From assembly GCA_016177515.1 (NCBI GenBank), contig JACOUZ010000318.1, positions 1-5,854 on the forward strand: a stretch of DNA of 5,854 nt, written 5' to 3'. The stretch's first letter is position 1, and the number at the start of each line of letters is the position of its first letter. The DNA comes from Acidobacteriota bacterium (GTDB lineage Bacteria > Acidobacteriota > Polarisedimenticolia > Gp22-AA2). The notes below the pieces were generated by a model. The model ran no database searches, was not told the DNA's origin, and was given only the letters and a program-made list of their open reading frames with translations. Made by a program: the position numbers and the translations under genes. This document shows positions 1 through 5,854 of the stretch, one piece after another.

Positions 1-1062
<1,062 letters not shown>

Positions 1063-1084
1063 TGCGGGAGGCGGAGCGGGGATC

Positions 1085-2107
1085 GTGAACCTGAAACGGC
1101 AGTTTTCGGACCTGTTCGACCGGATCGGCGGGGAGCCGCTGCCGCCGCGCTACCCCCTCGCTGCGGTCGAGCTGGCGCCCGATCGGGTCACCGCCGTCCG
1201 CCTGGGCGCCGTCGGCAAGGGCGGCAGACTGCGGCTGGAGACCGTGCAGACCCGCCCGATCCCCGGCGGGGCGATCGAAGTCTCGCTGACGAAACCCAAC
1301 ATCCTGGACGAGGAGGCGGTCGGGACCGCCCTCAAGGAGGTGCTGCACCCGCTGCGGCCGGGAGACCATCGGATCTCGGTCCTGATACCGGACGATGTGG
1401 CGCGCGTGGCGCTCCTGGGATTCGCCACGCTACCGAAGACCCGCCGGGAGCTGGCCGAGCTGGTGCGCTTCCGCATGGCCAAGTCGCTGCCCTTCAAGCC
1501 GGAAGAGGCGGTGATGGACCTGATGATCCTCGCGGGCCGCGCTCCCCAGCCGGGGGCGTCCGCGGTCTCGGTCCTGGCCTCCTTCGTGCATCATGGCGTC
1601 GTCGAGCAGTACGAGGGCCTGCTCGCGTCCTGTGGCTACTGGCCGGGCCTTGTGAGCCTCAGCACCTTCGAGCTGTTCAACCTGTTCCGCCCGCGCTTCG
1701 CCGAGAGGAGACTGCCGGACCGGGACTCCCTGGTCCTGAACGTGACGCGCCACTACCTGTCCGTGCTGATCCTGCGGGACACCGACGTGATCTTCTACCG
1801 CTGCAAACCGCACCTGTCGGGCTCGGGGAACGGCGATCCTCTGGCAGACGTCCGACGCGAGGTCTACACGTCGCTGGCGTTCTACCAGGAAAAACTCCTC
1901 GGACGCGGCATCGGCCGCGTCTTCCTGCGCAGCGTCTCCCTGCCCCTCGACGGAATCCGCGCCGCGGTGTCGGCCGAAGCGGCCGGTGAGCTGGAGGTCC
2001 TCGACCCCCTGCCGCTGCTGCCGCAGAACGGCGGGCCGCGCCTCGGGCCCGAGGACGCGGCCGTGGCGGCGCCGGCGATCGGCGCGGTCCTGGGGAGGCG
2101 CGCGTGA
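1085..2107 (+). CDS. pilM: PilM-like actin-fold inner-membrane platform protein with eroded nucleotide motifs
   Basis: This 340-residue protein matches the usual PilM length (about 350). It has no TM segment and should be cytoplasmic. The GTG start at 1085 is preceded by GGAG at 1073-1076 with 8 bases spacing. PilM-like marks are the N-terminal strand LAAVELAPDRVTAVRL (25-40), LPKTRRELAELVRFRMAKSLPF in the middle, the second strand pair LVLNVTRHYLSVLILR (216-231) and the C-terminal AAPAIGAVLGRR, the usual PilM ending. Known: PilM is an actin-like protein that binds ATP and the cytoplasmic N-terminal tail of PilN, linking the platform to the motor. Odd: the expected phosphate loops are degenerate. 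The first lacks the D-x-G-x-S/T pattern (E29-L-A-P-D), the second has Asn219-Val-Thr221 where D-x-G is expected, and the GG loop before the last subdomain is replaced by FLRSVS (280-285). It may be nucleotide-independent, like the GspL cytoplasmic domain. It overlaps pilN by 4 bases. Family call is good; loss of ATP binding is inferred. Confidence 0.84.
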   Translation: MNLKRQFSDLFDRIGGEPLPPRYPLAAVELAPDRVTAVRLGAVGKGGRLRLETVQTRPIPGGAIEVSLTKPNILDEEAVGTALKEVLHPLRPGDHRISVLIPDDVARVALLGFATLPKTRRELAELVRFRMAKSLPFKPEEAVMDLMILAGRAPQPGASAVSVLASFVHHGVVEQYEGLLASCGYWPGLVSLSTFELFNLFRPRFAERRLPDRDSLVLNVTRHYLSVLILRDTDVIFYRCKPHLSGSGNGDPLADVRREVYTSLAFYQEKLLGRGIGRVFLRSVSLPLDGIRAAVSAEAAGELEVLDPLPLLPQNGGPRLGPEDAAVAAPAIGAVLGRRA

Positions 2108-3603
2108 GGAGCATCACCCTGAATTTGGCGACGCGGCCGTTCCGCAACAACCTCGCGGTCGGGTCCGCCCTGTGGGCCGTGGCGGCGGCCGCCGTCCTCG
2201 CCTCGGCGTACAACGGCTACGTCTTCCTGAACTACGGCGGGCGCTACGGCGACCTGCAGCGGGAGGAGCGGCAGCACTTGCAGCGGCTCGCCACGCTCCA
2301 GGCGGAGGAGCGCAAGAATTCCCGGGAGATCCAGGCGCGCGACTTCCGCCGCCTCTACGGCCGCGGCCAGTTCGCCGGGGACCAGATCTTGAAGCGGTCG
2401 TTCTCCTGGACGCTCCTGTTCAACAAGCTCGAGGGCGTCATCCCGGCCGAAGTCATGATGACCGCCATCCACCCGCACATCGCCAGCGAGGGGATCGTCA
2501 TCCGCGTGGACGGCGTCGCCAAGAACCACGGGGCCCTGATCGGCTTCGAGGACGCCCTTTTGAAGAGTCCCGTGTTCGCGCGCGTCTATCCGGCGAGCGA
2601 GAGGCGGCTGAATCCGAGCCGGCCGGAGATCTCCTTTGCCCTGAACTTCGATTATCTGCCGGCCAAGGCGACCGGCGGGATTGCGGCCATCGCCTCGGTG
2701 GAGGGCCCGGCCGAGGGTGGCGGGCCCGCCCGGACGGCGGGGGACGAGCCCGCCCCGCCGGCGACCCCCGCAGCGGCTCCCGTGGCCGGCCCGCCGGCCG
2801 GTGCACCCGCGGCGTCCGGAACCCCCGAGGTGATCGGCACCGCGGGCAGGGACGGCATGCCGCGCACTCCCGAGGTCCTGGCGCGCCTCGTGGCGGCGCC
2901 GGGCGGGATCTACCCCGACACGCCGCCGCCCTCCGGAAAGGAGCCGGCCGGGGCTGCGAAGAAGTCGCCGGGCCGGCGGCGCGGAACGAAAGGCGCACCC
3001 GCGAGCGCGACCCCGGCGCCGGCCCCTCCGGCGCCGGCGGGCGCCGGGTTGGCGACACCCGCCCAGGCCGCGCCGGCCGGGAAGCAGAGGTTGCCGGCGG
3101 GCTCCGGCGATCCGGCGGGAGGCGGCACGGCGGCCTCCGGGATTCCCGTGATCGTCTCGCCGGCGATCTGGCAGGACGGGTACGCGGCTGCCCGGCCGCC
3201 GCTGGTGGCCGGCCTGCCGGCGCGCCGCGATCCGAACCTGGGGCCACCGCCGGCGAAAAAGCCGAAGGCGCCCCGGGTGCCCGAGCCGGTGCCGGCCACG
3301 CGGCTCGACGTGCCGCTGAAGTTCAGGGCCCGGCCGTTGCCGGTGGTCTGCGAGGCGCTGTCCACCGCCCACGGCGCCCGCTTCGAGATCGATCCGGCCG
3401 TCGATCCGCGCACCACCGTGACCGCCGACCTGTCGGGGAAGAACCTCAAGGACGCCCTGGCCGTAATCTCGCGGCTGACCGGCCTGAAGTTCCATCGCAT
3501 CGACGACGGCCGGTACCGCGTCGTGACGGTGGCCGGCGGCGAGCCGATGTCCGAGAAGCCGATCCGCGAGGAGCCGCTCGCCGCGGGGGAGGACGGGCCA
3601 TGA
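2104..3603 (+). CDS. pilN: PilN-like protein fused through a long Pro/Ala linker to a secretin N0 (STN)-type domain
   Basis: At 499 residues this is far longer than typical PilN (about 180-210). The GTG start at 2104 overlaps the pilM stop (GTGA), with GGGGAGG at 2092-2098. Order of parts: cytoplasmic tail ITLNLATRPFRNN (4-16), which occupies the place of the INLLP-type PilM-binding motif; one TM helix (about 17-36); a charged coiled-coil stretch (about 44-95); a periplasmic alpha/beta PilN core up to FDYLPAK (about 189); a low-complexity linker rich in Pro, Ala and Gly (about 190-398); and a compact domain at 401-473 resembling the N0/STN domain of secretins and TonB receptors (LKFRARPLPVVCEALS, VTADLSGKNLKDALAVI). 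Known: PilN pairs with PilO in the inner membrane and binds PilM in the cytoplasm. The N0 domain would be periplasmic and could reach the secretin. It is one uninterrupted frame with no sign of a frameshift. The PilN identity is firm from motif and neighbours; the role of the C-terminal domain is unknown. Confidence 0.86.
   Translation: MRSITLNLATRPFRNNLAVGSALWAVAAAAVLASAYNGYVFLNYGGRYGDLQREERQHLQRLATLQAEERKNSREIQARDFRRLYGRGQFAGDQILKRSFSWTLLFNKLEGVIPAEVMMTAIHPHIASEGIVIRVDGVAKNHGALIGFEDALLKSPVFARVYPASERRLNPSRPEISFALNFDYLPAKATGGIAAIASVEGPAEGGGPARTAGDEPAPPATPAAAPVAGPPAGAPAASGTPEVIGTAGRDGMPRTPEVLARLVAAPGGIYPDTPPPSGKEPAGAAKKSPGRRRGTKGAPASATPAPAPPAPAGAGLATPAQAAPAGKQRLPAGSGDPAGGGTAASGIPVIVSPAIWQDGYAAARPPLVAGLPARRDPNLGPPPAKKPKAPRVPEPVPATRLDVPLKFRARPLPVVCEALSTAHGARFEIDPAVDPRTTVTADLSGKNLKDALAVISRLTGLKFHRIDDGRYRVVTVAGGEPMSEKPIREEPLAAGEDGP
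2671..3300 (+). repeat. Low-complexity Pro/Ala/Gly coding tract (PilN periplasmic linker)
   Basis: About 210 codons dominated by Pro, Ala and Gly, written mostly with GCC/GCG/CCG/GGC codons. It contains three copies of GGCGCCGG (3015-3022, 3030-3037, 3040-3047) and two TPEV peptides (near residues 240 and 258). There is no predicted fold, and it connects the PilN core to the C-terminal N0-like domain. Such a chain is long enough to cross a periplasm if extended. Tracts like this are prone to in-frame length change, so length variation between relatives is expected. Confidence 0.7.
3304..3522 (+). other. Secretin N0/STN-type domain encoded at the 3' end of pilN
   Basis: Residues 401-473 of the PilN-like protein. 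By eye they align without a gap to residues 177-249 of the secretin encoded downstream (bases 5459-5677), with 16 identical positions of 73: shared Leu and Phe in the first strand, the A-L-S-x-A-x-G helix end, F-x-x-D, a conserved D-L pair, and A-L in the second helix. This is the pattern of the short secretin/TonB N-terminal domain. N0 domains normally sit at the periplasmic entrance of the secretin and contact GspC or PilP. Here the copy is tethered to the inner membrane. Confidence 0.78.
3585..3593 (+). promoter_or_regulatory. Ribosome binding site fixing the PilO start
   Basis: A purine run GGGGGAGGA ends 6 bases before the ATG at 3600. Together with the ATGA overlap to the pilN stop, it decides for this start over the long upstream open frame in the same phase, which runs back to about 1986 without a stop. 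Confidence 0.75.
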
Positions 3604-4199
3604 GACCGAAGCGCCGCTTCGACCTGCGCGAGAACCTCGGGCGCGTGGGCGCCGTGCTCGGGGTCCTGCTCCTCCTGAACCTCGGCTTCTACCTGTTCTT
3701 CAACCTGCCGCGGCTGCGCGCGCTGCAGAGCCTGGAGGACCGCCGCAACACGGCCGCCCGGGACCTGCGCGCCACGACCGCGCGGGTCGAGTCCATGCAG
3801 GGCCTCCTGGCGCGCTACGACGAGGAGACCCGCCGGCTGGACGATTTCTACGAGAACCTGCTCGGGACCCAGATGGACCGCATGACCGCGATCCAGAAGG
3901 AGGTCCGGAGCATCGCGACCGAGTTCCACATCGATCCCGAGGCGATCGACTACCACCCGGAGGAGATCGAGGGGGCCGGCCTGACCCTGTTTCAGATCAC
4001 CATTCCGCTCATCGGCGGCTATCCGAACCTGCGCCAGTTCATCAACAGGATCGAGTCCTCGAAGCACCTGCTCCTCGTGGACAGCGTCGAGCTGACCGGG
4101 GCGCGCGAGGGCGGGGCCATGCTGAGCCTGACGATCAAGATCTCGACGGTCTTCCACTCGCCGCGGCTCGTCCTCGGGCCGCCGCCGGCGCCGGCATGA
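3600..4199 (+). CDS. pilO: PilO-like inner-membrane platform protein
   Basis: This 199-residue protein has the standard PilO layout and length: a short basic N-terminus (MRPKRRFDLREN), one TM helix (about 14-34, VLLLLNLGFYLFFNL), a coiled coil (about 40-90, ending near ENLLGTQMDRM), and a periplasmic ferredoxin-like core with ITIPLIGGYPNLRQFINRIE and a closing strand MLSLTIKISTVF. Known: PilO forms a heterodimer with PilN through coiled coil and core, and the pair binds PilP; GspM is the type II counterpart. The GYPNLRQFINRIE stretch is the typical PilO helix following the first core strand. The ATG at 3600 overlaps the pilN stop by 4 bases (ATGA), predicting coupled translation and near 1:1 production with PilN. 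The reading frame stays open far upstream only because of GC-rich composition; the upstream translation is Arg/Gly/Pro-rich and looks like noise. The C-terminus ends in a short Pro/Ala tail. Confidence 0.88.
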   Translation: MRPKRRFDLRENLGRVGAVLGVLLLLNLGFYLFFNLPRLRALQSLEDRRNTAARDLRATTARVESMQGLLARYDEETRRLDDFYENLLGTQMDRMTAIQKEVRSIATEFHIDPEAIDYHPEEIEGAGLTLFQITIPLIGGYPNLRQFINRIESSKHLLLVDSVELTGAREGGAMLSLTIKISTVFHSPRLVLGPPPAPA

Positions 4200-4215
4200 G
4201 CGCCACGGAATCGCG

Positions 4216-4884
4216 ATGCTGGCCAGGCTGAAGGAACGACAGAAAGAGATCATCCTGGGGGCGCTCCTGGTCGCCATCGCCTTCGTGGTGTGGCAGAACC
4301 TCGGCGGCGGCCCGGGCGGCCCCGGAGGGACCGCGCCCGCGGGCGGCGGGCCGCGCATCGACCTGCCGGGAATTACGAAAATGATGCCGCAGGTCGACTG
4401 GGCCGCCCTGTCGGCCCCGCGTCCGTTCTACGATCCCAGCGGGCGGAACATCTTCCAGTTCGGCGTGATCCCGCCGCCGCCCCCGCCGAAGCTGACGCCG
4501 CAGGAGGAGGCGGCGATCGAGGCGGCGCGGCTCAGGGCGGAAGAGGAGCGCAAGCGCCAGGAGGAGCTGCTGCGCAAACAGCAGGAGGAGACCGCCGCGC
4601 AGGTGAAGGCGCAGCAGGAGATCCTGGCGAACCAGCCGCCCCCGCCGCCCCCCAAGCCGCAGCCGCCGCCGATCAACTACAAGTTCATCGGCTACGTCGG
4701 CCCCTCCGAGAACAAGATCGCCGTCCTGCACGACGGCACCGATTTGATCTTCGTGCGCCAGGGGGAGAAGCTCGGCGGCCAGTTCAAGATCCTGGAGATC
4801 GGCTACGAGTCGATCAAGTTCGGTTACACCGATTCCCGCTTCAAGGGAGAGACGACCACGCTGCCGATGAGCAGCTCGTACTGA
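4216..4884 (+). CDS. pilP: PilP/GspC-like secretin-contacting protein, TM-anchored
   Basis: 222 residues. Parts: basic cytoplasmic start (MLARLKERQKE), one TM helix (about 11-28), a Gly-rich stretch, a short conserved-looking block YDPSGRNIFQFG (about 73-84), a PPPPPPK run (86-92), a highly charged helix (about 93-139), a second PPPPPPK (141-147), then a small beta-rich domain (about 153-215: YKFIGYVGPSENKIAVLHDG, FVRQGEKLGGQFKILEI) of the PilP/GspC homology-region type. Known: PilP and GspC homology regions are related beta-sandwiches that bind secretin N0. Classical PilP is a lipoprotein, whereas here a TM helix and no lipobox are seen, as in GspC; no PDZ domain follows, unlike many GspC. 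Position after pilO argues for PilP, topology for GspC. The ATG at 4216 lies 16 bases after pilO with only a weak GGA (4207-4209) upstream. The family call rests on layout plus weak motifs, so is moderate. Confidence 0.68.
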   Translation: MLARLKERQKEIILGALLVAIAFVVWQNLGGGPGGPGGTAPAGGGPRIDLPGITKMMPQVDWAALSAPRPFYDPSGRNIFQFGVIPPPPPPKLTPQEEAAIEAARLRAEEERKRQEELLRKQQEETAAQVKAQQEILANQPPPPPPKPQPPPINYKFIGYVGPSENKIAVLHDGTDLIFVRQGEKLGGQFKILEIGYESIKFGYTDSRFKGETTTLPMSSSY

Positions 4885-4916
4885 GAGCGAATTGAAAAAC
4901 GCGACCGCGACGACGA

Positions 4917-4926
4917 GGGGAGGTGA
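4917..4926 (+). promoter_or_regulatory. Very strong Shine-Dalgarno for the secretin gene
   Basis: GGGGAGGTGA contains GGAGGTGA, an 8-base perfect match to the usual anti-Shine-Dalgarno of 16S rRNA, 4 bases before the GTG at 4931. It decides for that GTG over a TTG at 4892 in the same open frame. It lies in the 46-base gap after the pilP-like gene (4885-4930), which has no hairpin or T-run, so read-through from upstream is expected. It is the best Shine-Dalgarno match in the window. Confidence 0.8.
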
Positions 4927-4930
4927 CGAG

Positions 4931-5854
4931 GTGCAAACCGCAGCAAACCCGCCCGGATTCCGCACATCGAAGCGTGGAGGCCGCCTGCCGGCCGGACGGG
5001 CCCCCGCCGCCCCGGCCGTGGCGGCGGTCCTCGCCTGCGTCATCGCCCTCGGAGCGTGCGCCACCGGCCGGGGGGCCTACCGCGTCGGCGAGAAGGAGAT
5101 GGCCGCCCAGAACTACGACCGCGCCGTGCTGCTGTTCTCCAGGGCGGTCTACGCCGATCCGGAGAGCACCCGCTACAAAGTCGCCCTGTCGCGCGCCAAG
5201 ATGAAGGCCGCCCAGGAGCACTTCGCCAAGGGGCAGGCCTACCTGAAGGCCGCCCGCATCGAGGCCGCCATCTCCGAATTCCAGCAGACGGTCTACCTCG
5301 ACCCTTCGCACCAGTATGCCGCCAACGAGCTCTCGAAGGCCCTTTCCGAGTGGCAGAGGCAGCAGAAAGCGGAAGAGTCCGACATGGAGAGGCTGAAGAG
5401 GAAGGCCAGGGAGGCCCAGCCCGGCCGCGTGGCCCCGCGCCTGAACCCCGCTTCGAACATCCCGATCGTTCTGAGATTCAAGGACGAGACCATCAAGAAG
5501 ATCTACGACGCGCTCAGCAAGGCCTCCGGGGTCAATTTCATCTACGACGAGCGGATCGACCTCAACAAGAAGATCTCCATCGACCTCGCCGACGTGACCT
5601 TCGAGCAGGCCCTCGGCACCCTGATGGCCATGAACAAGCACTTCTTCAAGATCTGGGACGAGAACAGCATCCTGATCGCCGACGACAACCAGCAGAAGCA
5701 CAAGGAGTACGACGACCTCGTCATCCAGACCTACTACCTGTCGAACGCCGACGTGAAGGACGTGCAAGTTCTGCTGCGCACGCGTCTCGACGCGCGCCAG
5801 CTGGCGCCGAACGATCGCCAGAACGCCATCACCATCCGCGACACGCCCGACCGC
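4931..5854 (+). CDS. gspD: Secretin (GspD/PilQ-type) with lipobox and N-terminal TPRs, 3'-truncated by window edge
   Basis: 308 codons are visible with no stop before the window end. Order of parts: long basic N-terminus, hydrophobic stretch (about 28-42) and lipobox LGAC with Cys43, predicting an outer-membrane-type lipoprotein; TPR 1 (about 49-78, YRVGEKEMAAQNYDRAVLLF, then YADP); TPR 2 (about 93-127, ending VYLDPSH); a charged helix (about 128-165); the N0/STN domain (177-249, with GVNFIYDERIDLNKKISIDL); and the start of an N1 secretin_N domain (about 262 on, YYLSNADVKDVQVLL). Known: secretins form 12-15-mer outer-membrane gates for type II secretion or type IV pili, and their periplasmic N0-N3 domains meet GspC or PilP. 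By position it replaces pilQ, but no AMIN domain is seen, which favours GspD. The TPRs are an unusual addition to a secretin and recall PilF/PilW/Tgl pilotins. The secretin pore itself lies beyond the window. GTG start chosen by its strong ribosome binding site. Confidence 0.88.
   Translation, partial: MQTAANPPGFRTSKRGGRLPAGRAPAAPAVAAVLACVIALGACATGRGAYRVGEKEMAAQNYDRAVLLFSRAVYADPESTRYKVALSRAKMKAAQEHFAKGQAYLKAARIEAAISEFQQTVYLDPSHQYAANELSKALSEWQRQQKAEESDMERLKRKAREAQPGRVAPRLNPASNIPIVLRFKDETIKKIYDALSKASGVNFIYDERIDLNKKISIDLADVTFEQALGTLMAMNKHFFKIWDENSILIADDNQQKHKEYDDLVIQTYYLSNADVKDVQVLLRTRLDARQLAPNDRQNAITIRDTPDR

Noticed and set aside
3015..3047. Three GGCGCCGG copies that could form a hairpin, considered as a terminator or regulatory element
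   Set aside because: They encode Pro/Ala in the linker, have no T-run, and lie mid-gene. Low-complexity coding explains them.
1882..3495. Antisense open frame of 537 codons opposite pilM and pilN
   Set aside because: Composition is Arg/Gly/Ala-rich with no recognisable motif. It mirrors GC-rich third positions of the sense gene.
1986..3599. A stop-free stretch of 538 codons in the PilO frame, upstream of the PilO ATG, giving an apparent 737-residue protein
   Set aside because: The translation is Arg/Gly/Pro/Ala noise overlapping pilM and pilN, whose frames carry clear domains. A good ribosome binding site and ATGA overlap place the real start at 3600.
2910..4358. Antisense open frame of 482 codons opposite pilN, pilO and pilP
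   Set aside because: It is a shadow of three coding genes, with no motif, signal or ribosome binding site to support it.
4290..4895. A second + strand frame of 201 codons inside the pilP-like gene
   Set aside because: Its Arg/Ala/Gly-rich translation lacks structure, and the competing frame has TM helix, coiled coil and beta domain.
4892..4930. Upstream TTG (4892) as an alternative secretin start
   Set aside because: No ribosome binding site precedes it, it would lengthen an already long signal region, and the GTG at 4931 has a near-perfect site.
4841..5767. Antisense open frame of 308 codons, Val/Leu/Gly-rich, opposite the secretin gene
   Set aside because: The hydrophobic look is the complement of Asp/Lys/Glu-rich sense codons. 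The sense frame has lipobox, TPRs, N0 and N1.

Overview
The window is a compact, single-direction (+ strand) block of six genes for an envelope-spanning machine of the type II secretion / type IV pilus superfamily. The order is assembly ATPase (5' end cut off by the window), PilM-like, PilN-like, PilO-like, PilP/GspC-like, and a TPR-carrying secretin lipoprotein (3' end cut off). Base composition is strongly GC-rich with GC-rich third codon positions, so long spurious ORFs open in other frames. Inner-membrane components plus an outer-membrane secretin imply a diderm. The high GC, the PilN N-terminal motif NLATRPFRNN and the TPR-secretin suggest an uncultured Acidobacteriota-like or deltaproteobacterial-type lineage, but this is an inference from style, not a demonstrated assignment.

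Layout: 1-1062 ATPase C-terminal two thirds; 1085-2107 PilM-like; 2104-3603 PilN-like, with a Pro/Ala linker of about 210 residues and a C-terminal secretin N0 (STN)-type domain; 3600-4199 PilO-like; 4216-4884 PilP/GspC-like; 4931-5854 secretin N-terminal part. Gaps are 22, -4, -4, 16 and 46 bases. No promoter, terminator, RNA gene, mobile element or CRISPR was found. The block reads as the interior of one translationally coupled operon.

How they should work together: the hexameric ATPase drives (pseudo)pilin assembly. PilM sits on the cytoplasmic face and holds the N-terminal tail of PilN. PilN and PilO pair through single TM helices, coiled coils and ferredoxin-like domains in the periplasm. 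The PilP/GspC-like protein reaches towards the secretin, which forms the outer-membrane gate. The layout is pilMNOPQ, yet several sequence traits (ATPase signature, TM-anchored rather than lipidated PilP, no AMIN domain in the visible part of the secretin) lean towards type II secretion.

The most unusual point is that PilN ends in its own copy of a secretin-type N0 domain. It aligns without gaps over 73 residues to the N0 domain of the secretin in the same operon. Second is a secretin with a lipobox and two TPRs at its N-terminus, which looks like a secretin carrying a built-in pilotin. Third is a PilM whose nucleotide-binding motifs look eroded.
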